From: Adineta steineri
Lineage: Eukaryota > Rotifera > Eurotatoria > Adinetida > Adinetidae
Assembly (NCBI GenBank): GCA_905250115.1
Contig: CAJNOI010000011.1
Span: forward strand, 1,013,414-1,077,413
DNA length: 64,000 nucleotides
Reading direction: 5' to 3'
Shown here: piece after piece, positions 1 through 11,465 of the stretch
Layout of the letters: each line of letters opens with the position of its first letter
Position numbering within the stretch: position 1 is the first letter of the stretch
Notes under the pieces: generated by a model
Databases searched by the model: none
Seen by the model: the letters and a program-made list of their open reading frames with translations, nothing else
What the model was told of the DNA's origin: nothing
Made by a program: the position numbers and the translations under genes

Positions 1-691
1 ATCTGTCCCATTTCGACTAGCTTCCATTTAATATAAACCTCGTTATGTATCCTATTTGCAATTACTGCGATACCCTCCGGGAATAATATTATTCACAACC
101 CTGTAAATCGAAACTTAGTATCCACAGAGACTTTCTTTTTAATGATGTTGAAAATTTCATACTTTGCTCTACTATAGGAAAATGTTTTTGGGACAAATGA
201 CATGATTATAGGTTGTAATAATATGACACTCAATACAAGTTTGCAGAAATTGAAAAGGTATCGTTTCATGAAAAAATGTTGATTCCAATCTACAGTCCCT
301 TTGCCACCGAAGAAATTTACTCTAGGAAAAATTTACGGTTTTTTACGATAAAAGCTGGGCCGAGTTTTGGTTCCGATTTGAAAAAAGTAGGTGGTTTCGG
401 TCTCGATTCTGATGCTGACGAGAATATAACAGCTGCTTCCCTTTTGTTCTTCTAGAGGTGTACGTAAAGATTGTTACATAGATAGATTGGAAGATACATT
501 GACAAAGGATTATTCGCGTAATAAGGAAAAATAGCTGGATCGTATTCTACATTAAAATTCCACAGAGACTGTACTAACGGCTTTTTTTCACGCAATGAAA
601 CGTTTATGATGATCATAACGATCAAGATTGATCTCTGATGTTTTGTAGAAATTTTCACTCAATGAACTTTACCATATTTTAAATTTGTTAC
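1..691. other. No firm gene; possible downstream exons of the CCCH gene
   Basis: On the minus strand short open stretches lie directly 3' of the CCCH exon (for instance about 340-455, rich in Arg, Asn and Gln). No splice pair, domain or clear terminal exon can be supported. The stretch could be 3' coding sequence, UTR or gene debris. Confidence 0.3.
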
Positions 692-924
692 CTCTCTAAA
701 ATCGTGCTTTTTACCTATTCCACTCAAAGTCGGATGAAGAAAGTAGCAGTTTGGAGTTCGGCATGTATTATCATGCTTGCATTTTTGTTTGCGACCAGGT
801 GGATGGATTGAATCACATTCGTATTTGTCACATTTATATCCATTAGCACAAATACTCCATTCCTCCGGATGGTTGAATCGACAATCAGCTCTATAACATC
901 GACTACCGTTGCGGCATTCTGGAA
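692..924 (-). CDS. Partial gene: exon with three tandem CCCH zinc fingers
   Basis: Read on the minus strand from an AG acceptor at 927-925, the exon is open to a GT donor at 691-690. It encodes three consecutive zinc fingers with the same spacing, C-x5-C-x4-C-x3-H: CRNGSRC..C..H, CANGYKC..C..H and CKHDNTC..C..H, each followed by Pro. This spacing is that of the Nab2/ZC3H14-type CCCH finger, which binds poly(A) RNA, rather than the C-x8-C-x5-C-x3-H tristetraprolin type. The finger frame has no start or stop inside the exon, so further exons must exist on both sides, but I could not place them. The fingers are what I see; RNA binding is inferred from the family. It could also be a surviving fragment of a dispersed family. 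Confidence 0.6.
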
Positions 925-3102
925 CTGCGATTGCAAATGTAGAAAAATATATTGTATAAAATTCAAATTAAAAAGATTTTGCAAGGGATAATCACGCAAA
1001 ATCGATCATTTATGACTAAAGAGTCTGGGTCGTTGTGCGTGCATTTCCACTACAATTAGAGACTATTACCCGGTTACCCATAGAATCTCAGTATATGCCA
1101 ACGGAACAAAACTGTTTTTTTTTCTAATTCCTCGTGGTTTTCAGTGATTTCGATTCCTACACCCTCCGTTGCCTGGGCTACGTTACACATCATCAGAAAT
1201 CATAGGAAATGTTCAGAAACGAAGAAAAATTATGAGAGGTCAATCGAAATGAAAAATGGTCCTTAGTTATATACCACATTACAGAAAACAAGAAAATTAG
1301 TAACACATATCAAGAATTAATGAAAACTAAGTTTCATTTTTAATTATAACTTATATCTGAAGAACTTCTGCGATATTGAGAGTGTCGGAGTGAAGGTTAT
1401 GAATCTACTAGTTGCACACTAACACCAACAGCCTTTCGCTGAAATTCTATTCGGGAAACATAATACACAAAAGCTTCGCCACACTTTCGGAAATTAAGAA
1501 GTTTTATAACTTCTAAGACAGTTTTGATATAGAAGAACTTTATTGATTACTTATTATAGAGACTGTGTTAACTTATTGATTAGAAAATAGTTTCTATGTC
1601 TTAATAGATTGTAAAAGCACGTGCTAGCAGATTCTGAGCAGTGGAGGTTGCGGTACAACTGCGAAAGTGGAGGAAAACTTTCCGGATACTATGTTTTCCA
1701 ACTAGGTTTTCTATAAAATCCAGGATGGTTGTGGGTGTGTGATGGATATAATAGTGACGTCCACACTCTCAAGATAGTTTCTATTATGATACTCATGCTT
1801 GTATAGGTTCCTTTAAAAGATTATCTGAAAAACTCTTCTTATCTGTAGAGAATTCTGTAGATTTTTTCATAATTTTTTCCTCAAAGTTTCAAATGTTTGT
1901 CTAATAAAAATATTCTAAAAGTGAAGAATTTTTTATTATATTCAGTAAATCATATTTTTAGAAGAAATTTTTTAATATGAAAAGATTTTCTCTGTTGAAA
2001 TTGATGAATGGAATTAAAATAATAACAAAATATGTGAATTAGATAAGAAGAAAATCAAATAAAAAAAATTCAGATAATAAATCCATTCGATGAATTTATT
2101 ATTTATAACGATACAATTATTCAAAATATCAAATGATAAAATTTCAGAATTTTCTTCTAAGAAACTTTTATTATCAATCAAGTTTTCTTAGGACGAATCA
2201 TTTTACATATACACGTATATCGAATTAAGTTTTAAGGTGAGTGTGGGTGTGGATGAAAATGTGATAGAATACCTGTACTTACACCTACATCCGATTTATC
2301 CATTTCGCTTCCCTTCTCTTCTCTTCTATCATTGACAAGATTTCATCTCACGTCGTTTTAATTTTAATTATCTTTAAAACATTTTCCTCTTAAATAATTC
2401 AATTGATCAATGAAACAAAAATCATTTTCATAAACAAACGATTTGATTTTAATTCAAATGAATTTTAAAAGATTTCAATCGATACAAAAAATGTTTTGAA
2501 ATGAAAATGAAAAATGAACAGAAATTTCTTCATTTCATAGTTTGCCTTTGTAAAAATTAATAAAAGACTTTTATTTAAGCAAATAAATTAAGCATGTTTA
2601 TCCACATCTACACCAGACCCTCATGTAGTATTGTAATCATACTTATTGTTTCATGGCATTGTTCTTTTAGAATCTCTAATTACTATTAAAGCTACAATAT
2701 TTTTATCATAAAAATCTTATCAGTTCTAGAAAGAGAAAAATCTATTGATGGATTCATAGATAGTTCATAATATCATCTATCGTGTTATAAAGAGAATCTT
2801 TCATTTTGACGATCTTTTCTTAACAATAAATACTATTATCTCAAGAGAATTATCTTATAACAAAAGTGACGATCCCTTTAATGTCTTTAAATTTTTTTTC
2901 ACTTGAAAAGTAAGAAAACTCTGGGTGAAATAAACCAATTTCAATCGAATGAAAAAATGATGTTATCTATCTTTAACAAAAACGCGACAAAATATTCAAG
3001 AAGTTTGTTATAGATGGGTGTAAATGTGAGGAAAGATTCATTTTCGGATTCCACACAAAAGATTTCAATTCTGAAAAAAAATCTAAATTGAAATAAACTT
3101 AC
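925..3102. other. Non-coding AT-rich stretch with paired G/T-rich and C/A-rich patches
   Basis: No open frame with protein-like composition was found. Three places combine a G/T-rich patch with a nearby C/A-rich patch: 1726-1770, 2236-2292 and 3010-3055. An exon of the adjacent ADP-ribosyltransferase gene could lie just below 3103, since that frame meets a good donor, but none was recognised. Confidence 0.4.
2236..2292. repeat. G/T-rich plus C/A-rich paired motif
   Basis: The plus strand has a run built of GTGAGTGTGGGTGTGGATG, and about 35 bases later a complementary-sense run (CTTACACCTACATCCG). Similar pairs recur at 1726-1770, 4143-4200, 25203-25272 and 35049-35110. The G-rich half resembles TGTGGG, which I recall as the reported bdelloid telomere unit. 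This could be telomere-like debris or a hairpin; function unknown. Confidence 0.4.
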
Positions 3103-3841
3103 TTGAGCTTATTTGGTTTGTTGTTATTGTTGATAATTGTATTTGATTGACCGATAATGCTAATTTTGTATGATTATTATCATCATTAATTTCAATTAAA
3201 TGAACAAGATATGATCCGTTTGGATGATCTAATGCATTACTTTTTACACGAAATTCTGTTCCCATTCTTAAAATGATTTCATCTTCACTTTCATGTGCTG
3301 TATAACCAGATACTTTTTTACCATTCAATGCTTCAATTAAAAACGTCGTAGAATTTTTCTCATTTCCAAGAAATCCTTTGATAACATTAACTTTTGATGA
3401 GCATGAACTAATACTCCACCATATTATTGTGTCATTTTCATGAAAACCTTTTCCAATATCCTCAGGAATACCTCTCCATACAGTTTCTTTTACAGTTGGT
3501 ATTTTATTTAATGCTGTATCAAATAATTTCAAATAAGGAAACCATACTTTTAATAAATGTCTATTTTCATTTCTTAAAGTTTGATTTAAAACACGATATA
3601 AAGTTTGTTCACCCCATTCCATTGTATAAATATAAATTGATGCTGATTCATCATGTGTTAAACCATGTTCTGATGGATAATGACAATATTTTTTTGCTAT
3701 TTTAATAAAATATGGTAATTCATCAATTCGAGATTGAATTAATTCTAATGCTTTTTCAATTGTAACAAGTTTTTGACTACGATAACCATAAACAGGTTTT
3801 AATTCTTTAAATGAACAATCAATATCACTAAAACGATTCAT
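3103..3841 (-). CDS. Arginine-type mono-ADP-ribosyltransferase (ART fold)
   Basis: The first exon opens at ATG 3841 and runs about 246 codons to a donor (AA|GTAAGT) at 3102-3101. If that intron is not removed the frame stops at 3083, giving 252 residues. An R-S-E-class ART core is visible. Near residue 118 comes TVWRG, the NAD-binding Arg strand. At about 139-146 is IIWWSISSC, the S-T-S-like strand. At about 184-192 is HESEDEIIL, holding the E-x-E catalytic pair expected of arginine-specific enzymes. The N-terminal part is helical with W, Y and L spacing typical of the ART helical subdomain. No signal peptide is seen, so a cytosolic enzyme is likely. Families of this kind are greatly expanded in bdelloid rotifers. 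Targets are unknown. A 3' exon below position 3083 remains possible. Confidence 0.72.
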
Positions 3842-6383
3842 TATTCTTATATTCTTTATAGTTATATAAAAGAACTAAATATATGATGAATGAAATCTAA
3901 AATAATCAATGAAAATATTAAAAAAATTATTTTTCTTAATTGAATAGGCTTCCCAATTAACAATAATCGAGAATACGAATAAAAATTAAAATAATTACGG
4001 ATGAATATCAATAAGTATAGGAATGATAATTAATTTAAATAATAAAGTATAAATGATCTTTATGTTCTTATTACATACCTCATATGTTTTATAACTAAAA
4101 TTTAAATTATACAATTAGTTTTAACTTACATACGTTTTTAGCAAGGTGTGAGGGTGTGTGTGGAATGTGGATATGGGTGAAATAAAATAACCACATCCTA
4201 ACTATCTGCGTCTATAATCGTCTCAGTTCATAATGATTTAATTACTCAAAAAACAATTCTTATAAATAAGATCGATTTTTTTCGATCATGGTTGTTTTTC
4301 AGTTATACATTCGCGATATTTAAAACGAATTTTTGTATAACAAGAATTGAATTCTTATAAAAATCTCAAATCTTCACCCAAACTTTAGTTCAGGATCGAT
4401 ACCTGATTACTATCTTTTGACATAAACTGGTAGTCTATCTCAATTTTTTATGGTATTTCAACAAAACATCTCTCATATTTAAAACAAATTCTCATTCAAC
4501 GTTTGGACAGACACAACATTGCAGCGATACACTTTCACATTGAAATAATATCGAAACATAATCTTATAAAAAAGAAATTTTAGTCTTGAGGTCCTATTAA
4601 AGAAATACATTATTATCTCATCCATATGATAGATGTAAGTACATATATAAATTTAGGAGAAACCATTCTACCGTTGAATATATATAATTTTTAAAATTAA
4701 ATCAAAGTTTATTGAAAGTTTGACTTGAGTGCAAATTTCAATGTGAGTGAGGACACTCAATGTGAAGGGATGAGTATGATTGCATGTCTATCTATTCTTT
4801 AGCTATGTCCTCACTTTCGTCTATTTTCATCTTTATTCTAAAGATAGTTGTCCTGTGATACTCTCTATGCTCATTTTTCATTCTATTTATAAAAAAAAGA
4901 ACTTACCAAAACGAAACTATTTCAAATAATCGAATTTCTAAACTCCTGATGTTTTGTAAAATTATTTCGATATAAAATAAGAATTAATTCGTACGTTTTA
5001 CTTTGAACTTCTTTTTCGGTGAATAAATTCTTCTGACTGTTTTATAAAAGAATAACATTTTATGTTTTGTGTCTTTCTTTTCAACTATACATTTGATTTA
5101 AAAAAGAAATGTAACAAAACATTTCAAGCGAAGGAGAGAAGAAAAATAACAAAAAAAAACATTTTTATTTTTGATCAAATGAATTTTTAGTCTTTCATAA
5201 TGGGACAACATGAAAAATACAAAGTAAATAAAATGAAGAAAAATAAGATTGTTGATAGCTGGAAATAATTTTGTTTTGTGAACTGATGAAATTGAAAATA
5301 TCAAATGAATTTTTTAATAAAAGATTCGATATAAAAAGCTGCAGAATAATGATACTACCATATACCTGCGATGATTGAAGTTAATGATCATTTTCATAAT
5401 CAAAACAAAAAATATTATATAACAACACTATTTCGCATCATAAAACATGTCTGAAAAAAAGATTTATTATTTAAAATCGATTTTTTCATAGAGATTTTGT
5501 TTGATGTGGTATATTTTTGAAATAAATTAAAACCATTTTGATATATCTATATATATTTCAAATAAGATATTAATTTAATCTTCTATATTTTGAAATATTT
5601 TTTTAAAGAATTTTATTAAAATGTAATTGAGTTTATTTTTATTTTAAATAATCAATAATGGTTTAATTAATGTCTTATAGATGAAAATATTATTTGATAT
5701 CGAATAAATACTTTTTCAAATTGAAGTAATAATTATAATTGAATTTTATTTTTATTAAAAATTTTCTTTAATCAAACAGAAGTTCTTGAATTTATTAATG
5801 AATTTTGTCACATATGAAAATTATTTTTTTCTATTCAAATACAATTTTACAAAAAAAACGAATAAATTGATTCTTTATTATATTCTTTCGAATATAATCA
5901 ATACTCTTCTCGATAAACTTCTCAATTATAAATTTATTAGATAAGAAAGTAAAAATTAATTTATCTCTTAGTTCTCATTCTATCTAAAAGAAATAATGGA
6001 ACTTTTTGTTTTTTTTAAATTTTCAAAAAATAAATATATTAAAAAATAATTCATATAGAATCATTTCAATCTAATAAGAATTGAAATACTTCAATAAAAT
6101 CTAATATAATTCAATAAATCTTGAATAACTTTAATTAGAATTTAATAATTTTTATGTAAATAATTAACAATTTTTGTTAAAATGTTGATCTTCTGAAACT
6201 AATTAACAATTTGATAAGAAACCTTTCTTATTATTTAAAAAAATATTTCAAGTTATTCAAATGAGAAACTTTTTTCTTAAGAAATTCTACTTTGAATTGT
6301 CAGTATGAATTAAAAATAAAAAAAACACCTTTACATTATTTTATTTTTATTCTTTTATTTTATTTATCAAAAAAATGAAAACT
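3842..6383. other. AT-rich intergenic DNA
   Basis: The upstream part (3842-4130) probably holds the promoter of the ADP-ribosyltransferase gene. A G/T-rich run at 4143-4180 is followed by a short C/A-rich run at 4191-4200, and a weaker GTGAGTGAGGACACTC motif sits near 4742. The rest, 4800-6380, is very AT-rich with no credible coding sequence. Confidence 0.4.
4143..4200. repeat. G/T-rich plus C/A-rich paired motif
   Basis: A run composed of GGTGTG, GGGTGTGTGTGG and GGGTG words is followed by CCACATCC. It belongs to the same dispersed set as the motif at 2236-2292. Confidence 0.35.
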
Positions 6384-6960
6384 TTAAACAAGTACATCAA
6401 ATTTTTGAATGCAACTATTTCCAAAATCAGCAATATAAAGATTTTCTTCATCATTGTAACGGAATTATAAATATGCACCTCTACCACTGGTGTGAGTGTG
6501 GATGTGTCTGTGAGGACGTGAGTGTGGATGTGTCTGCGAGGATGTGAGTGTGGATGTGTCTGCGAGGATGTGGGTGTGGATATTGGTGTGGTGCGACTAT
6601 CCAAGTAATACTCGCACACACCCACACCCTCAACTCACTATTTGATGCAATAATTGAAATATCGCCAAATGTTTGTGAATCTTTTTTAATACACATGTCT
6701 GATGGATTCTTTGATTCTTCTATAAGTTCTGATAATTGGTTCCTTAAATAAATTACATCGATATCATTAAATTCTTTTTCTTCACCAATTTGATTAATTT
6801 GTTCTTTTAAATCTGTAAATTTCATTTCAATATCATTAATACATATTTCTGATAATTTAACAACAATTACTCTATATTCTTGTGCTTTTTTTTTAATTTT
6901 CCCGATTAATTCTAATTCCCATTGATGAATTTGTTCTATTACCCAGGACATTCGATCCGA
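6384..6960 (-). pseudogene. Fragment of a coiled-coil / NHL-repeat protein, broken by a minisatellite
   Basis: Two recognisable pieces remain on the minus strand. At about 6960-6650 an open frame encodes a charged alpha-helical coiled coil (WVIEQIHQWELELIGKIKK and on) of the kind that follows the B-box in bdelloid TRIM/NHL-like proteins. At 6458-6384, in another frame, lies a single NHL-repeat remnant, NLYIADFGNSCIQKFD, followed by a stop. Between them lies a 26-bp minisatellite (6492-6595) that reads as a His/Thr/Pro-rich run. The N-terminal end runs directly into the CGGAT-rich block at 6949-7682, so there is no start codon or B-box. I read it as a dead fragment. A rearranged expressed gene is possible, because the coiled-coil frame stays open through the repeat. 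Confidence 0.6.
6492..6595. repeat. 26-bp G/T-rich minisatellite, about four units
   Basis: Units begin at 6492, 6518, 6544 and 6570, exactly 26 bp apart; each starts GTGAGTGTGGATGTG or a one-base variant, and the last is degenerate. A C-rich counterpart (CACACACCCACACCCTC) follows at about 6613-6629, so the array fits the dispersed G-rich/C-rich paired motif. Confidence 0.8.
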
Positions 6961-7682
6961 CTTGTGGACCGTACGGGAACACATCGGATCCGACACCAGA
7001 TTACTCCGGAATCCGACGCACTCCGTTGAAGACCGATCGGAACCGACCCAGTTTATGTCGGATTCTCATGTACAGGATTCCGGATCGGATTACACCGGAA
7101 AAGATCTGGTCGGATCTTATCGCAACTGATAATCGGATCCGACCATATCCTGACATGACCATCTTCTGAAAACCTCCGGATGATTCCAGATTGTAAACCA
7201 GATAACATCGGACTTCAACAGATTTCCACAAATTTTTTGAATTCACTCCAAGTCGGATCTTGCCGGAAAAAAATCCTTCATCATAATCTAAAATTCGACA
7301 ATCGGATTGCAACGGATCTACACCGAAAATCATCAACCAAAATAATTACTTCCAAATACCCATTATTCCTTTACAATCTGACAATCCGATTGCATCGGAT
7401 CAACACCGGACATCACCACCTAAAACAATTCCTTTGGAATCCGCATAATTCGGCTATAGTCCGGTACGGAAATCATCGGACACTACACCACCGATATTCG
7501 ATGCCCAGAATCGATCGGTCTCACCAAAATCTGGAAAGATCCCATAAAAACCTCCTGTGAACCGGACAAATCCGGCATTTGTCGGCGCAAAATCCGTCGG
7601 CCGGATTGACCGAATTAACACAAATTTCAATCCTACCTTATATCGGAAGATATTAGATCCGACCGTATCCGACCAAATCTAG
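6949..7682. repeat. Block dense in CGGATC / GATCCG words, non-coding
   Basis: About 730 bp of clearly higher GC than its surroundings, with the core CGGAT or its complement ATCCG, or one-base variants (TCCGAC, CCGGA, ACCGGA), repeated dozens of times on both strands. Spacing is irregular, so it is not a simple tandem repeat. The open frames inside (for example 7180-7560) have no protein-like composition and probably result from the motif. It may be the interior of a non-autonomous mobile element or a cluster of binding sites for a palindromic DNA-binding protein. Confidence 0.6.
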
Positions 7683-7779
7683 TAAATGCTACTACTATCC
7701 AGGAACTAGTGATCCGTCGCTCTGCGTGAGTTGGGCTAACTAATTCACCGTTCCTCTACAACCACATACTCACCAACAC

Positions 7780-8361
7780 CTAAGATGCTCACTTTGACCA
7801 ATGTGAGACTTCAAAATCTCCAAACAAACACTTTCTTAGTAAAATAAATCTCAAGATATCGTTCCTATCTCGTTCCTAAGAGTAATCTTAGATTTGAATC
7901 AAACCATCGAAGCCATACCGAAAACTGACCAAATGTGAATACAGGAATCCCACTTTGAAAATCAACTAGCGTTACAAACTGCACTAGAACTAGTATAGCC
8001 AGCAAAGATCGCTATATATGATTTCCATCTCATTCCCAGACAAATATTACATTGAGGTAGACAATGCGATGTAGAAAGACAGAGTGAGCATAACATGTTC
8101 TCTTTGAAACAGGCTAGTGCGCCAAAGTTCGATAAGCATTTTTGAGACAAAAACGGTCGGTGAGTACGGTAAGTATATCACTCAAAGCGAAACATTAGGT
8201 TGAAACGGGAAAGACCATGTGTAGGAAGTGAGTGAGCACCGGGTGCTCGCTTTCAAAATTCGGTAATGCAACAATGTTTGATAAGCATTTTCGAGACAAA
8301 AATGATCGCGATGTATGATTTTTATATCACTGAAAGCAAAATATTAGGTTGAAATAGTGAA
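7780..8361. repeat. Degenerate ~148-149 bp tandem satellite running into the assembly gap
   Basis: GATAAGCATT occurs at 8131 and again at 8280 (149 bp apart). The following landmark (GATCGC or GGTCGG) occurs at 8007, 8155 and 8304. A shared AAACATTAGGTTGAAA-like segment and a GTGAGTGAGCA-like segment follow the same period. A more divergent copy is suggested near 7860. The array continues up to the N run, so its true length is unknown and it probably caused the assembly break. Confidence 0.75.
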
Positions 8362-8461
8362 NNNNNNNNNNNNNNNNNNNNNNNNNNNNNNNNNNNNNNN
8401 NNNNNNNNNNNNNNNNNNNNNNNNNNNNNNNNNNNNNNNNNNNNNNNNNNNNNNNNNNNNN
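8362..8461. other. Assembly gap of 100 N
   Basis: Exactly 100 N, the usual placeholder for a gap of unknown size. A satellite array lies on the left and the second exon of an ATPase gene on the right. Confidence 0.99.
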
Positions 8462-9186
8462 TTTTGATTCACCAGTTAGTTCTGATGTATTTACCTACAC
8501 ATACAATTGAAACAACAGTTATATATAATAAAATAACAGATAGTTACCTTGACACCATCACATGAAATAAATCGACAATCAGCAGGTAGTTTGTCACCCA
8601 TTCGAACAAGAATGATATCACCTGGAACAATTTCATCAGTAACAATTTGTTGTTCTCGTCCATCTCGACGAACAGTGGCTAATGTTGGTAATAGTTTTGA
8701 AAATGCTGCTACAATTTTAATTGATTTAAGTTGTTGATATACATTAAGAGCTGAATTGCAAGTAATGACAAGTAAAAGTACTACACCTAACGCTAAATTT
8801 GCTATTTGTGGATCAGGTTCACCAAATGGTTTATAAGCAAGAAAAGCGAGAATACCAGCCACCCAAAGTATAATATTGAATCCCATAAATAATTCTTTGA
8901 ATAACAACCATATGTAAGATGGTTGTTTAGGTGGTTCAAGTTTATTATCACCATACTGAGCACGTGCATCAGGTACAGCACCACTTGTTAAACCAGTACG
9001 TGGATCAGTATGATAACGATTGTAAAGTTCTTGAAGTGGAATAATATGAACATCTTGCTCAAGACGAGATCTATCAACAGTAGCCCATAGATCAACAGTT
9101 GAATCATTTCGCATATGTGATAATTTGGTAGTAGGAGCTGTTGTATGCTCCGGGGGTCCGTCACTTTGTAAACCCCTATTGTCCAT
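8462..9186 (-). CDS. Na+/K+-ATPase alpha-like P-type ATPase, N-terminal part only
   Basis: Exon 1 (9186-8548) starts at ATG 9186 and ends at AAG|GTAACT; exon 2 starts at 8494 and runs into the gap. The 212-residue N-terminus has the cation-transporter N-domain (about 48-110: LQELYNRYHTD, then GDNKLEPPK), then transmembrane helices M1 (ELFMGFNIILWVAGILAFLA) and M2 (ANLALGVVLLLVITCNSALN), then the actuator domain (VRRDG, EIVPGDIILVRMGDKLPADCR). Exon 2 continues in frame as VNTSELTGESK, which supplies the conserved TGES motif. This fits a class IIC P-type ATPase, which exchanges Na+ for K+ (or H+) at the plasma membrane. The phosphorylation, nucleotide and C-terminal domains, about 800 residues, should lie to the left but are absent. 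The gap, or a real truncation beside the satellite, explains this. Confidence 0.88.
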
Positions 9187-10609
9187 CTTACTTTCTTATC
9201 TAGAATGCATTCGTATTAAGTTCACTCATTAATATTATGAAATATGATTATAATAAAATTTATGTGTTCAAATTATACATTTCTTATTAACAAATGAATT
9301 CATGCAACACTATATGGAAAAAATGGAAGTATGTGCAACTTAAAATCACACCAAACCTTATTCAGTCAAAACTAAAAATTATTATATACAACATACAATA
9401 ATAATAGTTACGCATGAATACTCTCATGAAAATGATTTAATTCGATGTATCGTTTAAAAAGGTATTCACCGGTTCTAACACAATCTATATGTTTTATCTA
9501 TTATACAAAATACTAATTTTAATTAGCATCCATCTTTTCACGAGATTTCGATGGATTGAAACTTATAGAGAGATAAAATATTTATAAAAATGCGAGCTTG
9601 ATGTTAACTGTAATTTTTGTTTTCTTATTTCTCTAGAAACTAACAAAAATCTAACTATAACTACAAGAAGAATTTATTTCTATTTATATTCGAAGGTGAT
9701 AAGAATATTTACAAAATGTTCACTAATTACTAAATCTATGAAAAAAAAATTATATCAATACTTCTTACCAAAATTTAAGTTGCTTTAAATAAAGATAACT
9801 CCAACACGAGATGGAGATCAACAAGTTTGTGTATGAAATTAACGAATAAAAGAAATAAATAAGTAATTATATACGTATATCTATATCTTTTAATGATTAA
9901 AAAACAAAAATTTAGTCAAAAAATATTATTAGAATGACGTTATTTTTCTCACTCGATTAGCTATATAAAACAGAAAGACAAAAAATGTACCTAATTACAG
10001 TCATATGACGATAGCTCGATTATATTCATTTATATGAATAATTTTCTTATATCTATTCATTTATCAACTTACATTATTTGAGGACAAATTTTCAAAAAAT
10101 CGATCTTTTTCCTCGAAATTTGTTTACACTTATTCACCGATGCACTTACATAGGTAAGTGCTTGTCATTAACATTAATAATATTCGAGGTGAATAATCAA
10201 CGTTAACTTAAATAATAAGGTCTTATGATCACGGTATTTAACCGATAATCACCAATAGAGCAGGAAAAAAAAAGAAAAAAAAACAAACGTACGCATCGTT
10301 AAATCAGTCCTTGCGTGCAGAAAAAAATCGATGTATCTCCCCCTTATGATAGAAGACCCCCCTGTTTTAGAAGACCCTGGGTCTTTTTATATTGACGTCA
10401 CATAATCAACGAAGTTGATTGAAATTTGTCACACAATTGTATCATTCTGACAGATCTTTTGCATCATAATCAAAATTTACTAAAAATTGATAACTACGCA
10501 AAACTTGTATGTAATATATAAAACTACAAACTACAATGAAAATTCATATTTCATACTTTGATAGCGATAATTAATAAAAATAAATGCTCTAATACATAGC
10601 ATTAAAGGG

Positions 10610-10985
10610 TGTAGCTTTAATTCAATCATTACTTACAGTAATCTTCAGAAACAAGGCTCATAACTTTGCTAAATAATATCCGTTTGAATTCAATTTTAGT
10701 CTCCTGGATAGAATGATCAACGCGCTATATAATTATGTGAAATTAGTATAAGTTTTTTTTTTATTGTAATGAAAGAAATTTGTTTTTAAGCACTCTCATC
10801 AAAATATATGCATTAATAAATTTAGACAAATTACAAAATGAATGAAAACTTCTACTACGAATTTTTTTAAGCATGCTTTTTCCTCAAAAATGACTTAACT
10901 TCAAACGGATATCGTTTAGCAAAATTATCAGCTGTTTTCTGTATGTTAACGAAAGCGATGATCGAATTAAGGCCAGACACTCTGA
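10610..10985. repeat. Inverted duplication, arms about 90-100 bp
   Basis: The segment around 10610-10702 matches the reverse complement of about 10882-10985. Shared landmarks are TTGCTAAA.GATATCCGTTTG and TTAATTC.ATCAT. The arms differ by substitutions and small indels and are separated by roughly 180 bp. One arm is open on the minus strand, the other has stops and a frameshift. Confidence 0.6.
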
Positions 10986-11050
10986 ATTCAAACCAATGAT
11001 CAATCTCGACAACAATAACGTCAACTAAAATTTGTACTGATATATTAAAC

Positions 11051-11465
11051 AGCTTGATATTACCTGGTCGTTTTTTTTTCTTCACTGTTTGTTTCTTTTT
11101 GTCGTCGAGTATTACCGATAATGATATGGTTGGTTAAACAATCGAACAAATATATAGATGAATAAAGGTGCGTTTATATAAAATTTTATGAGATTCAAAT
11201 AGAAGCCTGATGATTGTATCAAATAATTATTTATTCTTAAAATATTTTGTAAACAATTTAAAAAAAAATAATCTGATATTAATTTCAAAACAATCTAAGA
11301 GATACTATGTATTTAACAGTTTAGAAACTAATAGGGTCAAATAAAAATTTGAAATGTACTAAATAGCTTTATGTTACCTGTTCGTTTTTTTTTTTAATGT
11401 TTATTTCTTTTTGTCGTTGCGTATTAACGATAATGATATGGTTGGTTAAACAAACGAATAAATAT
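11051..11465. repeat. Direct duplication of a ~100-bp segment, 314 bp apart
   Basis: Segments at 11051-11150 and 11365-11465 share AGCTT, TTACCTG.TCG followed by a T run, TTTCTTTTTGTCGT, and GATAATGATATGGTTGGTT in the same order. Both copies lie upstream of the ATPase gene. Confidence 0.65.

Noticed and set aside
6548-6751. 67-codon plus-strand frame
   Set aside because: Antisense shadow of the minisatellite and the coiled-coil fragment.
7180-7560. 126-codon plus-strand frame
   Set aside because: Lies in the CGGAT-rich block; the open frame follows from the motif and has no protein-like pattern.
10867-11085. 72-codon minus-strand frame
   Set aside because: Part of the inverted duplication; the partner arm has stops and a frameshift, and no splice or start context supports a gene.
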